DNA from: Kribbella pittospori
GTDB taxonomy: Bacteria; Actinomycetota; Actinomycetes; Propionibacteriales; Kribbellaceae
DNA: 64,000 nucleotides
Direction: 5' to 3'
NCBI RefSeq assembly: GCF_004331465.1
Contig: NZ_SJKB01000020.1
Coordinates: 1 to 64,000, forward strand
The translations under genes and the position numbers were made by a program. This document shows, in pieces, positions 7,970 through 16,000 of the stretch (within the stretch, counting starts at the first letter, position 1; every line of letters begins with the position of its first letter). The notes under the pieces were generated by a model that was not told the DNA's origin, made no database searches, and saw only the letters and a program-made list of their open reading frames with translations.

Positions 7970-9178
7970 ATGCTCGACCGGTCCGAGTCTGCGCTGAGCA
8001 TCGTCGTCCAGTCGCGTTTCTACCGTTCGGCGTTCCTGTCGTTGCTGATCGCCGGGATCGGGGTGTCGGCCGCGACTCCGCAGCTGACCCTGTTCCTCGT
8101 CCGCGACCTGGGCGCTCCCCTGCCCGTGGCCGGCCTGTACTACGTCACGAACCTGGCCGCCCCGGTCGCGGGCTACATGGTGGGTCGGTTGTCGGATCGA
8201 AGCCATGATCGACTGCTCTGGTTCCGCATCTGCGCGCTGATCGGGACTGCCGCCTGGCTCGCGATGGCGTCCGCGAACACTGTGTGGCTCCCGTTTGTGA
8301 TCAGTGCCATCGCGCTGAGTGTCGCCGGCGGATCCATGGCGCAGCTGTTCGCGGCGTGTCGAGACGAACTGAGCCGGCACCCGACGAAGGCCGAGAACAG
8401 GGTCGTGGCGACGGTCCGGATGGCGTTCACGACCGGCTGGATCCTGGGGCCGGTCTTCGGCAGCTGGTTCGGCGGTGTGTTCGGACTTCGAGCGCTCTTG
8501 GTGGCGACGGCGGTCTGCACCTTCGCGCAACTGATCCCGCTCGGGCGCCAACGCGTGGAGCGCTATCACAACCTGTCGATGCCGCCGCGACCCACGAGCC
8601 GGCGGCAGATCGACCACCTGATGCCGTTGCTGATCTTCACCGCTGTCTGCGTACTGGCGATGACCGGTGACACGATCAAGTTCGGCTACCTGCCCATCTA
8701 CATGGCCGAACAGCTCCATGTCTCCGACTCGGTGCGCGGCGCGGTGATCGGCGTACAGCCCCTGCTCGAATTGCTCCTACTGCCCGTGGTCGCCCGGCTG
8801 GCCGACCGCTTCGGGCCGATGCTGGTCATGACCGGAGGCGCCGCGATGGGCCTGGCCGGGAACATTGCCTACGCGACCAGCACCTCAGTCGGAGGACTGT
8901 TCCTCGGGCAAGCGCTGACGGCCGGTCTCTGGGCGTGCGTCGGCGCGCTCGGAGTGTCGATCGCACAGCAGCTCTACCCCGAAGGCGTCGGTACGGCGTC
9001 CGGCATCTTCCTCAGCGCGATCCCGCTCGGCTCCGCGGTCGGAGGCACGATCGGCGGCATCGGCGTGGCAGCCATCGGTCTCCCCCACGTGTTCTTCGTG
9101 CCGGCCGTGCTGACGACGTTCGCCATGGTCGGGTTCGGCGTACTCACTGCGCGCAACCACCTGCGCAGGATCCCGTGA
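7970..9178 (+). CDS. MFS transporter, sugar-efflux (SET)-like
   Basis: A 402-aa polytopic protein with about 12 predicted TM helices in two six-helix halves. The loop 2-3 motif GYMVGRLSDRSHDRLLWFR and its second-half counterpart ARLADRFGPMLVMTGGAAMG are MFS signatures. The opening (AATPQLTLFLVRDLGAPLPV) resembles SetA/SetB-type sugar efflux proteins; substrate is not determined. ATG 7970 follows GGGGGAGG. The gene is isolated, with a DHFR-like gene 100 bp downstream that has its own ribosome site. Confidence 0.85.
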   Translation: MLDRSESALSIVVQSRFYRSAFLSLLIAGIGVSAATPQLTLFLVRDLGAPLPVAGLYYVTNLAAPVAGYMVGRLSDRSHDRLLWFRICALIGTAAWLAMASANTVWLPFVISAIALSVAGGSMAQLFAACRDELSRHPTKAENRVVATVRMAFTTGWILGPVFGSWFGGVFGLRALLVATAVCTFAQLIPLGRQRVERYHNLSMPPRPTSRRQIDHLMPLLIFTAVCVLAMTGDTIKFGYLPIYMAEQLHVSDSVRGAVIGVQPLLELLLLPVVARLADRFGPMLVMTGGAAMGLAGNIAYATSTSVGGLFLGQALTAGLWACVGALGVSIAQQLYPEGVGTASGIFLSAIPLGSAVGGTIGGIGVAAIGLPHVFFVPAVLTTFAMVGFGVLTARNHLRRIP

Positions 9179-9278
9179 TCTCCCGGCGCCTGTACTTTGT
9201 CGATGCGATGTGTCGACCCCGGGGACTCGTGTTCGACGCATGGACGACAGCACGTCACATCACCCCAAGGAGGAACTG

Positions 9279-9854
9279 ATGCGCACCCTGATCGCCACCG
9301 CGTTCGTCTCACTCGACGGCGTCGTCGAGGCACCCGGCGGGGAGCCCGGCTACCGCAACTCCGGCTGGACGTTCAAGGACGTCGCGTTCGACGAGGCGGC
9401 GTACGAGATCAAAGGCCGCGAACAGGAGCAGGCCGCGGCCATGATGATGGGCCGGGTCAGCTACGAGGTTTTCTCGCCCGTCTGGCCGGACATGCTCGAG
9501 GACTTCCCGCGCTACAAGGTCCTGCCGAAGTACGTCGTGTCGACAACCCTGCAGGACAAGGACCTGGTCACCAACTGGGGTGACATCACCATCCTGCGCT
9601 CGCTCGACGACGTCGCCGCCCTCAAGGAGACCGACGGCGGCCCGATCATCATCCACGGCAGCGCCACCCTGGACCGCAACCTCTCCGACGCCGGCCTGAT
9701 CGACCGCTACCACCTGCTGGTGTTCCCCGTCCTCCTGGGCGCCGGCAAACGCCTCTTCAGCGAAACCGACAAAGACAAGCAAATGCTCACCCTCGCCGAA
9801 AGCCAGTCCTACCCCAACGGCCTCCAAAAACTCGTCTACGACGTAACCCACTAA
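9279..9854 (+). CDS. Dihydrofolate reductase family protein (RibD C-terminal-like)
   Basis: A 191-aa protein beginning MRTLIATAFVSLDGVVEAPG, the N-terminal strand of the RibD_C/DHFR-like fold. It also has AAAMMMGRVSYEVFSPVWP, IIIHGSATLDRNLSDAGLID and LLVFPVLLGAGKRLFSE, all hallmarks of the YyaP/YwjB group of NADPH-binding reductase-like proteins. The true substrate is unknown and it is not a bona fide FolA. ATG 9279 is chosen because AAGGAGGAACTG lies directly upstream; an upstream in-frame start at 9210 lacks a site. A strong hairpin terminator follows. Confidence 0.88.
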   Translation: MRTLIATAFVSLDGVVEAPGGEPGYRNSGWTFKDVAFDEAAYEIKGREQEQAAAMMMGRVSYEVFSPVWPDMLEDFPRYKVLPKYVVSTTLQDKDLVTNWGDITILRSLDDVAALKETDGGPIIIHGSATLDRNLSDAGLIDRYHLLVFPVLLGAGKRLFSETDKDKQMLTLAESQSYPNGLQKLVYDVTH

Positions 9855-9864
9855 CCACCCGATC

Positions 9865-9909
9865 CGAGACGCCGGACGGACACCCCACCGGTGCCCGTCC
9901 GGCGTCTCG
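9865..9909 (+). terminator. Rho-independent-like hairpin after the DHFR-family gene
   Basis: Perfect 15-bp arms CGAGACGCCGGACGG (9865-9879) and CCGTCCGGCGTCTCG (9895-9909) flank a 15-base loop, 10 bp after the stop. There is no T-run, as usual for high-GC actinobacteria. Confidence 0.75.
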
Positions 9910-9954
9910 CGCCCGGCTGGAGGTTGACGTTGGACCGACTGGTTGCGCATGGCA

Positions 9955-10262
9955 CCGGTAGCCAGCTCCGGCGCTCCGCGGCACAACGGATACACACCCG
10001 CACAGCAGGTGATCGTCTCCGGATCACCCACGACTCCCCCGGGTACAAACCGGGTCCACACCCCGTGGCGCAGGGGGCGACTCCGCATCACCCCCACGAC
10101 TCCCCGGACACACCGGATCCACACCGGATCCGCACCGGCCCGCGTCCACCTCGTGGTCACAAGCGGGGCGACGCAGGAGCCCCGCGTAAGCGAGGAAGGG
10201 GCGGGTGGGAGCCGGGGCGAGCACGCGACGGCAGCAGCGCGTAGTCGCGCGGCGGGGCTTCT
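9955..10262. repeat. Dispersed GC-rich intergenic repeat, copy A
   Basis: The DHFR-to-MFS gap holds no convincing gene. It carries a two-part repeat also found at 17.8-18.5 kb. Module 1 (about 9990-10140) has CACACCCGCACAGCAGGTGA, CCGGATCACC and repeated CACCGGATCCACAC. Module 2 (10141-10260) has TCCACCTCG, GCGACGCAGGAGCCCCGCG, GAGGAAGGGGCGGGTGGGAG and CGAGCACGCGACG in the same order as the other copies. Frames through it are Arg/Pro-rich shadows. Function is unknown. Confidence 0.7.
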
Positions 10263-10319
10263 AACAACACCCTCACACCACAGGTGATCGGGGCGGTTGG
10301 GATGTGGTTGGGGCGCGGG

Positions 10320-10342
10320 TATCGTTAGTTTAGCTAACGATA
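10320..10342. promoter_or_regulatory. Perfect palindromic operator upstream of the DHA2 MFS gene
   Basis: Nine-base arms TATCGTTAG and CTAACGATA flank TTTAG, centred about 29 bp before the GTG start at 10360. The AT-rich GTTAG/CTAAC form is typical of operators for TetR-type repressors of drug exporters. No TetR gene adjoins it, so the repressor would act from elsewhere. Confidence 0.7.
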
Positions 10343-10359
10343 TTGTTTGGGGTGTACAC

Positions 10360-12063
10360 GTGAGTTCTGCACCGGTCGGTACGTCGTCCCGGTTCACTGT
10401 TGATGCCGATCATCCTCGTTACAAATGGATCGCGCTCTCCAACACCACGGTGGGCATGCTGATGGCAACCATCAACTCCTCCATCGTGATCATCTCGATG
10501 CCGGACATCTTCCGCGGCATCAAGCTCGATCCGCTCCAGCCGGGCAACGTGAGTTACCTGTTGTGGATGCTGATGGGCTTCCTGCTCGTCACCGCGGTCC
10601 TGGTGGTTTCCCTCGGCCGGCTCGGTGACATCTACGGCCGGGTGAAGATCTACAACCTCGGTTTCGCAGTGTTCACGGCCGGGTCGATCGCGCTGGTGTT
10701 CGATCCGTTCACCCAGGGTTCCGGCGCACTCTGGCTGATCCTGTGGCGCCTGGTTCAAGGCGTCGGAGCGGCCATGCTGTTCGCGAACTCGACCGCGATC
10801 CTCACCGACGCGTTCCCGTCCGATCGGCGAGGTTTCGCCCTGGGCATCAACCAGGTCGCCGCCATCGGCGGATCGTTCGTGGGCCTGGTCATCGGCGGCC
10901 TGCTCGCACCAGTGGACTGGCGACTAGTCTTCCTCATCTCCGTACCGTTCGGCCTGATCGGCACGGTCTGGTCGTACAAGAGCCTGCGCGAGACCAGCGT
11001 CCGCACGCGGGCGCGCGTCGACTGGGTCGGCAACGCACTGTTCGCCGTCGGCCTCACCGCGATCCTGGCGGGCATCACCTACGGCATCCAGCCGTACGGC
11101 GGCCACGACATGGGCTGGACGAATCCGTGGGTACTGACCGGACTGATCGGCGGGGCCGCCCTGCTGGCCGTCTTCTGCGTGGTCGAGGCACGGGTCGAGG
11201 CCCCCATGTTCAACTTGTCGCTGTTTCGCATCAGAGCGTTCACGGCAGGCAACCTGGCCGGTCTGCTGGCCTCGGTGAGCCGAGGCGGACTGCAGTTCAT
11301 GCTGATCATCTGGCTGCAAGGAATCTGGCTGCCGCTGCACGGCTACAGCTTCGCCAGTACGCCGCTGTGGGCCGGCATCTACCTGCTGCCACTGACCGTC
11401 GCATTCCTGATCGCAGGACCGTTGTCCGGCTTCCTCTCCGACCGGTACGGCGCCCGCGCCTTCGCAACCGGCGGCCTCCTGCTGGCGGCGCTCAGCTTCC
11501 TCGGTCTGATGATGCTGCCCACCAACTTCAACTACTGGGCTTTCGGCGGCCTCCTGGTGCTGAACGGAATCGGGTCCGGACTGTTCTCCGCGCCGAACAC
11601 CACCGCGATCATGAACAGCGTTCCGGCCAACCGGCGCGGCGTCGCGTCCGGTATGCGCGGTACATTCTTCAACTCCGGTACGTCGCTGTCCATCGGCATC
11701 TTCTTCAGCCTGATGATCGTCGGCCTCGCGCAAACGTTGCCGGCAGCACTGACCTCCGGACTGGAAGCGCACGGGGTCTCCGCAACCGTTGCTACCGGCA
11801 TCGGACAACAACCGCCCGTCGGCAGCTTGTTCGCCGCCTTCCTCGGCGCCAACCCGATCGGGACGCTCCTCGGCGGCCTGCCGGCCTCGGCCGTCCAAGG
11901 CGCCGACCTGAACACCCTGACCAGCAAGCAGTTCTTCCCACAACTCATCGCCACCCCGTTCCATCACGGCCTGGTGATCGTGTTCAGCGCAGCCATCGCA
12001 ATGTCCCTCATCGCCGCCGTCGCCTCGCTCTTCCGCGGCACCCGCTACGTCCACACCGACTGA
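10360..12063 (+). CDS. MFS drug exporter, DHA2 (EmrB/QacA) family
   Basis: A 567-aa transporter with about 14 TM helices. It includes the loop 2-3 motif LGRLGDIYGRVKIYNLGFAV, motif C-like INQVAAIGGSFVGLVIGGLL after TM5 and the second-half motif GPLSGFLSDRYGARAFATGG. Length and 14-TM layout fit EmrB/QacA-type proton antiporters for lipophilic drugs. GTG 10360 is preferred because the extended frame to 10297 would cross the palindromic operator. Four genes follow in the same direction (small membrane protein, molybdopterin oxidoreductase, cytochrome b), the first 19 bp away, so an operon is possible. Confidence 0.88.
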   Translation: MSSAPVGTSSRFTVDADHPRYKWIALSNTTVGMLMATINSSIVIISMPDIFRGIKLDPLQPGNVSYLLWMLMGFLLVTAVLVVSLGRLGDIYGRVKIYNLGFAVFTAGSIALVFDPFTQGSGALWLILWRLVQGVGAAMLFANSTAILTDAFPSDRRGFALGINQVAAIGGSFVGLVIGGLLAPVDWRLVFLISVPFGLIGTVWSYKSLRETSVRTRARVDWVGNALFAVGLTAILAGITYGIQPYGGHDMGWTNPWVLTGLIGGAALLAVFCVVEARVEAPMFNLSLFRIRAFTAGNLAGLLASVSRGGLQFMLIIWLQGIWLPLHGYSFASTPLWAGIYLLPLTVAFLIAGPLSGFLSDRYGARAFATGGLLLAALSFLGLMMLPTNFNYWAFGGLLVLNGIGSGLFSAPNTTAIMNSVPANRRGVASGMRGTFFNSGTSLSIGIFFSLMIVGLAQTLPAALTSGLEAHGVSATVATGIGQQPPVGSLFAAFLGANPIGTLLGGLPASAVQGADLNTLTSKQFFPQLIATPFHHGLVIVFSAAIAMSLIAAVASLFRGTRYVHTD

Positions 12064-12082
12064 TCCTCAAGGGAGCAAGCAA

Positions 12083-12274
12083 ATGAAGAAGCCACTGATG
12101 GTCGTACTGGGTGTTGTGGTGGCGCTCCTTGGCCTCCTCTTCACCCTGCAAGGCGCCGATGTGATCGGCGGCAGTGCGATGAGCGGCACCACGTTCTGGA
12201 CCGTCGCGGGCCCCATCATCATCGTGATCGGCCTGGTCGTCGCCGCCGTCGGAGTCAGGGGCCGGACCCGGTGA
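12083..12274 (+). CDS. Small two-TM membrane protein
   Basis: A 63-aa protein consisting of two hydrophobic helices (about residues 5-25 and 38-57) joined by DVIGGSAMSGTTFWTVAGPI and ending in a basic RGRTR tail. ATG 12083 has AAGGGAGCAAGCA upstream. The stop TGA overlaps the next gene's start region (GTGATG), so it is translationally coupled to the oxidoreductase. Small proteins of this kind are common in actinobacteria; no function is known. Confidence 0.75.
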   Translation: MKKPLMVVLGVVVALLGLLFTLQGADVIGGSAMSGTTFWTVAGPIIIVIGLVVAAVGVRGRTR

Positions 12275-13008
12275 TGTTCAGGCACAACCGGCGTACGGAT
12301 CCGGAGGACGACGACCTCCGGGGTACGCCGATCGGCCGCCGAACGATCCTGGGGCTGGCCGCGCTCGCCGGCGCCGGGGTCGTGACCGGCAAGGCGATTC
12401 AGGATGGAGCGGCCAAGGTTCTGGCGCCGATCGAGCTTCATGATCCGACCGGCCTGATCTCCCTGATTCCGGTGGGCGACTCCTTCCGGTTCTACTCGGT
12501 CACCGGAGGTGTGCCGACCAAGAACGCCCAGACCTACCGTCTCGCCGTCGACGGCATGGTGGCCAATACCGCGTCGTACTCGCTCGCCGATCTTCAGGCG
12601 ATGCCGCAAACCAGCCTGACGCGGGACTTCCACTGCGTGACGGGTTGGCAAGTACAGCAGGTCCACTGGTCGGGCGTCCGGCTGTCGACCCTGCTCGATC
12701 GCGCGCAACCGGCTCCCGGTGCGACCGCCGTACGATTCCGTTCTTTCGACGGCACGTACACCGAGAGCCTGACCCTCGAACAGGCCCGGTTGGATGACGT
12801 CATCGTCGCCCTGCAGATGCTCGGTGGGCCGATCACCCACAATCACGGCGGTCCGGTCCGGATGTACGTCGCTCCGATGTACGGCTACAAGAGCACGAAG
12901 TGGCTGTCCGGTATCGAACTGACCTCCGCCGTCGAGACGGGCTACTGGGAACACCGTGGCTATCCGGTCGACGGCTTCATCGACCCCACGCAAGGCAAAG
13001 ACTCATGA
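12274..13008 (+). CDS. TAT-exported sulfite-oxidase-family molybdopterin oxidoreductase
   Basis: A 244-aa protein. The N-terminus carries a twin-arginine signal (GRRTILGLAALAGAGVVTG, residues about 23-42). The mature part is an oxidoreductase molybdopterin-binding domain: RDFHCVTGWQVQQVHWSGVR contains the single conserved Cys that ligates molybdenum in the SuoX/MsrP family, followed by GGPITHNHGGPVRMYVAPMY and GYKSTKWLSGIEL. Such proteins reduce or oxidise small sulfur or other substrates outside the membrane using electrons from a partner. The next gene encodes a cytochrome b and overlaps by 4 bases (ATGA), as in MsrPQ-like pairs. Start is ATG 12274 or GTG 12271. Confidence 0.87.
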   Translation: MFRHNRRTDPEDDDLRGTPIGRRTILGLAALAGAGVVTGKAIQDGAAKVLAPIELHDPTGLISLIPVGDSFRFYSVTGGVPTKNAQTYRLAVDGMVANTASYSLADLQAMPQTSLTRDFHCVTGWQVQQVHWSGVRLSTLLDRAQPAPGATAVRFRSFDGTYTESLTLEQARLDDVIVALQMLGGPITHNHGGPVRMYVAPMYGYKSTKWLSGIELTSAVETGYWEHRGYPVDGFIDPTQGKDS

Positions 13009-13622
13009 ACGGAACGGTTCGCCGGTTCGGAAAGGCCACCCGGGCGGTTCACTGGACCGCAGCGTCGCTGATGATCATCTGCATCCTCACCGCCGCGATC
13101 CTGTACAACGGGTCGCTCGGAGTGGCGATCGGACACCGCCACATCGTCGAACTGATCCACGTGTACGCCGGATTCGCCCTCCCGGTGCCGATCCTGCTCG
13201 GCACAATCTCGGCGGCGTACCGGCTGGATCTGCGACGCCTCAATCGCTTCACGCCGAAGGACTGGAAATGGCTGCGGTCACGCAGCCGGCGCGATGGTTC
13301 GATCAAGGTCGGCAAGTTCAACGCCGGACAGAAGCTGAATGCCGCGTTGACCGCCGGCGCGATCGTCGCGCTGCTCGGTACCGGAATCACCATGTTCTTT
13401 CCGGGCCTGACGCGATTGGCCTGGCGCACCGGAGCCACTTTCGTGCACGACTGGTTCGCGCTGGCGGTCGGGTTGCTTGTGGTCGGTCACATCTTCTATG
13501 CAGTCAAGGATTCCGAGGCGCGCCGCGGAATGCGCACCGGAAAGGTCTCGACGTCGTGGGCCCGTGCGGAACACGCGGCCTGGGCCGACGAGGTACTTCG
13601 CCGCCAAGAAGACGACGAATAG
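13005..13622 (+). CDS. Cytochrome b561/FdhI-like membrane electron carrier
   Basis: A 205-aa protein with four TM helices and heme-ligand-type histidines: RAVHWTAASLMIICILT (TM1), HRHIVELIHVYAGFALPV (TM2), TAGAIVALLGTGITMF (TM3) and FVHDWFALAVGLLVVGHIFY (TM4). This matches the four-helix cytochrome b family that passes quinol electrons to periplasmic molybdoenzymes. It overlaps the oxidoreductase by ATGA, so the two surely act together. It ends 4 bp from the convergent sigma-factor gene. Confidence 0.86.
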   Translation: MNGTVRRFGKATRAVHWTAASLMIICILTAAILYNGSLGVAIGHRHIVELIHVYAGFALPVPILLGTISAAYRLDLRRLNRFTPKDWKWLRSRSRRDGSIKVGKFNAGQKLNAALTAGAIVALLGTGITMFFPGLTRLAWRTGATFVHDWFALAVGLLVVGHIFYAVKDSEARRGMRTGKVSTSWARAEHAAWADEVLRRQEDDE

Positions 13623-13626
13623 GCGC

Positions 13627-14160
13627 TCATTGCGCCACCTGGGTCTCTGCGCCGATCAAGGTGCGGAGTGCGCGCAGGGCGTAGTACGACCTCGACTTCA
13701 CGGTGCCGGGAGGTACGCCGAGTTCGCGGGCGGCCTCGGTGACGGATCGGCCGCGGTAGTACAACTCCACCACGACGTCGCGATGTGCGGCGGACACTTG
13801 GCGGAGGGCGTCGCCGAGCACCATGGTGTTCACCACGGAGTCGGAGTGATCTCCATGGACGCGGCTGTGCTCACCGATGTCCCCCAGCTCCAGGGGACGG
13901 TGGGCTCGAGCGCGGGCCCGGTCGGCGACGAGGTTCCGCGCGACCGTCAACAGCCAGCCGAGCACCGAGCCCTTCTCTTCGACCAGATCGTCGGCATGCT
14001 TCCAGGCCCGGACCAGCGTCTCCTGGACGATGTCCTCGGCCCCAGTACGGTCGCCGGTGAGCCGGGTGACGAACAGCAGAACGCTCCGCCCGTACTCGGC
14101 GTACAAGCCGTTGACCAGTACGTCGGCCCGACAGCGGTCCGCCTCACCATCAGAGCGCAT
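13627..14160 (-). CDS. ECF sigma factor
   Basis: A 177-aa extracytoplasmic-function sigma factor. Region 2 covers VLLFVTRLTGDRTGAEDIVQ and ETLVRAWKHAD (about residues 28-60). Region 4 covers VVVELYYRGRSVTEAARELG and VPPGTVKSRSYYALRALRTL (about 125-165). It resembles the SigL/SigK group by the GTVKSRSYYALRALR ending. No zinc anti-sigma factor is next to it; instead two small proteins precede it on the same strand, with GAGG placed 9 bases before ATG 14160. The convergent redox pair at 12.3-13.6 kb is a possible target. Confidence 0.88.
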   Translation of the reverse strand: MRSDGEADRCRADVLVNGLYAEYGRSVLLFVTRLTGDRTGAEDIVQETLVRAWKHADDLVEEKGSVLGWLLTVARNLVADRARARAHRPLELGDIGEHSRVHGDHSDSVVNTMVLGDALRQVSAAHRDVVVELYYRGRSVTEAARELGVPPGTVKSRSYYALRALRTLIGAETQVAQ

Positions 14161-14172
14161 CCCGGCGAGTCC

Positions 14173-14592
14173 TCAGAACCGGCTGTCCGGCGCCATCAGC
14201 GCAACCGCGGTCGGCAACACGAGGCCGGCCGCGACGAGCGCGAACAGGAGCAGGCGCAGCTGGTCCGTGTCCCGTTCGTCGTACATCTGCCGCGCCGGAT
14301 GAGGTACGTCGAGCGCGCGGGCTGCCTGGTCGGCGCGCAAGTGGATCACCGATTCCAGCTCCGACATCCGGCGGAGCCGCAGGACGCGGTCGTCCGACCG
14401 TGCATACCTGTCGTGCCGCTGCAGCAACTGCCGAAGGCTGACCGCGATCTCCTCGATCGGCGGCCCGATCGGTTCCAAGGCGCCGTCCAGGGAGTTGACG
14501 AGCCGCCGGGACCTGGCCCGACGTACGAGGAAATAGGTCACGCCCGCCAGCAGCAGCGCGAGTGACACTCCGCAGAGAACGATGACGATCAT
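14173..14592 (-). CDS. Two-TM hypothetical membrane protein upstream of the sigma gene
   Basis: A 139-aa protein. TM1 is at the N-terminus (MIVIVLCGVSLALLLAGVTY) followed by a basic RRARSRR stop-transfer. A charged helical cytoplasmic middle contains IGPPIEEIAVSLRQLLQRHD. A C-terminal TM (LRLLLFALVAAGLVLPTAVA) ends it. ATG 14592 is chosen with AAGGGA upstream. It ends 12 bp before the sigma factor, so they are probably co-transcribed. It lacks the HxxxCxxC motif of zinc anti-sigma factors. A regulatory partnership is possible but unproven. Confidence 0.65.
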   Translation of the reverse strand: MIVIVLCGVSLALLLAGVTYFLVRRARSRRLVNSLDGALEPIGPPIEEIAVSLRQLLQRHDRYARSDDRVLRLRRMSELESVIHLRADQAARALDVPHPARQMYDERDTDQLRLLLFALVAAGLVLPTAVALMAPDSRF

Positions 14593-14650
14593 GTGCCCGG
14601 AATCCCTTGATGTGAGGCGATCTGGGTCCCCCAGGCTGGTGTTGCCTGCT

Positions 14651-14884
14651 TCACCGGGTACTGCGCGCGATGCGCCGGTGCTCGGCAAGCTTCGAGGCGT
14701 TGCATCCGTTGGCCTCGGCAATGATGTAGTGCACCACGCTCATCACGATCGCGTCGGTCTGAGTGGGTTCGATCCGGTCCGAGTCGCAGACCCGGCACCG
14801 CATCAGCCACTCGCCGGCCCGCTCGCTGCAGACGACGACCGGGGCGCCGTCAGTTTCCGGGTTGTATTCGACGACCACGTTCAC
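14651..14884 (-). CDS. Small Cys-containing hypothetical protein
   Basis: A 77-aa protein starting at GTG 14884 behind an excellent GAGGAGG site. The sequence has AGEWLMRCRVCDSDRIEP with one CxxC pair and VVHYIIAEANGCNASKLAEH. It has no TM segment. A single CxxC is insufficient to claim a zinc ribbon unless it dimerises. It opens the same-strand group leading to the ECF sigma factor, about 58 bp before the membrane protein gene. Confidence 0.6.
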   Translation of the reverse strand: MNVVVEYNPETDGAPVVVCSERAGEWLMRCRVCDSDRIEPTQTDAIVMSVVHYIIAEANGCNASKLAEHRRIARSTR

Positions 14885-15104
14885 TGTTCGACCTCCTCGT
14901 ACCGTCGTGCGCGGCACTGTCCGGGGGCAGATCGCCCTCCGGCGAGGGGTGGGACGGGTTAGCCGGGGCCGGCTCCCGTCACACCTCCCGGGACACCTAT
15001 GGGGACACTCCCAGACTGGGCCGTCCCGCCCTTCCCGGTCGACACGGTCAGCCCCCGTCCCTCCCCCCTGCTAGCAGGAATCCAGCTGGACCCGCCGAGA
15101 GCGT

Positions 15105-15145
15105 GCAGGCACCTCCCGCGGCTGTACGCCGTAGGAGGTGCCTGC
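15105..15145 (-). terminator. Hairpin downstream of ohr
   Basis: Perfect 12-bp arms GCAGGCACCTCC (15105-15116) and GGAGGTGCCTGC (15134-15145) lie 12 bp beyond the ohr stop. It is probably the ohr terminator. Confidence 0.7.
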
Positions 15146-15157
15146 GTCGCCGTCCGG

Positions 15158-15619
15158 TCAGGCGGCAGCCTGTTCGATCGGCTGCCCGTCGACGCTGAGG
15201 ACGACCTCGATGTTGCCGCGGGTGGCGTTGGAGTACGGGCACCGCTCGTCCGCGCGGAGCATCAGGTCCGCGGCTTCGGCGGCGGAGAGATTTGGTGCGT
15301 GCAGGTCCAAGGTGACCTGCAGGCCGAAGCCGCCGTGGCCGGTCGGGCCGATCCCGACCCGGGACCGGATCTGGGAGTCGGCGGCATCAAGCTTGCGACC
15401 CTGCGCGACGCCCAGCAGCGCCGACTGGAAGCAGGCCGCGAAGCCGATCGCGAACAGCTGCTCGGGATTCGTGCCGGTACCACCCTGGCCGCCCATGTCG
15501 CCGGGGACCGACAGGTCGACGTCCAGGTGACCGTCGGTAGTCCGACCATGCCCGGCCCGGCCGCCCTCCACGGTCGCCTCGGCGGTGTAGAGCACCCTGC
15601 TCAACGGTGTGGCTGGCAT
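15158..15619 (-). CDS. ohr: Organic hydroperoxide resistance protein (OsmC/Ohr)
   Basis: A 153-aa cytoplasmic peroxidase of the Ohr branch. It starts MPATPLSRVLYTAEATVEGG. Both redox cysteines are present: FAACFQSALLG (Cys 63) and RADERCPYSNATRGN (Cys 127). Ohr reduces organic peroxides with lipoyl-dihydrolipoamide as reductant. ATG 15619 has AGGAAG upstream; the open frame extending further up belongs to a separate dead gene. No OhrR repressor is adjacent. Confidence 0.93.
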   Translation of the reverse strand: MPATPLSRVLYTAEATVEGGRAGHGRTTDGHLDVDLSVPGDMGGQGGTGTNPEQLFAIGFAACFQSALLGVAQGRKLDAADSQIRSRVGIGPTGHGGFGLQVTLDLHAPNLSAAEAADLMLRADERCPYSNATRGNIEVVLSVDGQPIEQAAA

Positions 15620-15772
15620 TCTGCTTCCTTTCTGACGCGCTGACAGACGGTCCCCGGAACGCCGGGGGCTCACCTCCGACGATTGCGCACGAGAACGCCG
15701 GTGTCGCTGCGGCCAGCCTCCGACCTCGCGTGCAGCCAGCCGGACGTCAGTCCTTCCCGTTAACAGGTACGT

Positions 15773-15996
15773 CAGCGAGCCAGGTGCCCCAGGCCGGGCA
15801 GGAAGCGGCCGGTAGTGGCGGCGTACTGCTGGTACTGCTCGCGGTGGGGTGGCGAGCAGGTACGGCTCTCCGACGACGCGGGCCTCCAGGTGCAATGCGA
15901 CGATCAGCACCACGGCGCCGGCGAGTGCAATCCAGTTCGGGACCATGCAGGCCGGGCCGATGCCGGTCAGAACAGGACGAGCGCCAACAGAGTCAT
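15773..15996 (-). pseudogene. Isoprenylcysteine-carboxyl-methyltransferase-like remnant (two frameshifts)
   Basis: Beginning at ATG 15996, MTLLALVLF runs into a stop. One frame over, LTGIGPACMVPNWIALAGAV and VLIVALHLEARVVGEPYLLA follow. A second shift gives REQYQQYAATTGRFLPGLGH ending at TGA 15773. The blocks match the catalytic C-terminus of small ICMT/PEMT-like membrane methyltransferases, in which E..Y..YA..TGRFLPG is conserved. Only about 75 residues remain of the usual 150-200. It sits just after the CDF exporter on the same strand. Confidence 0.75.
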
Positions 15997-16000
15997 GGAG

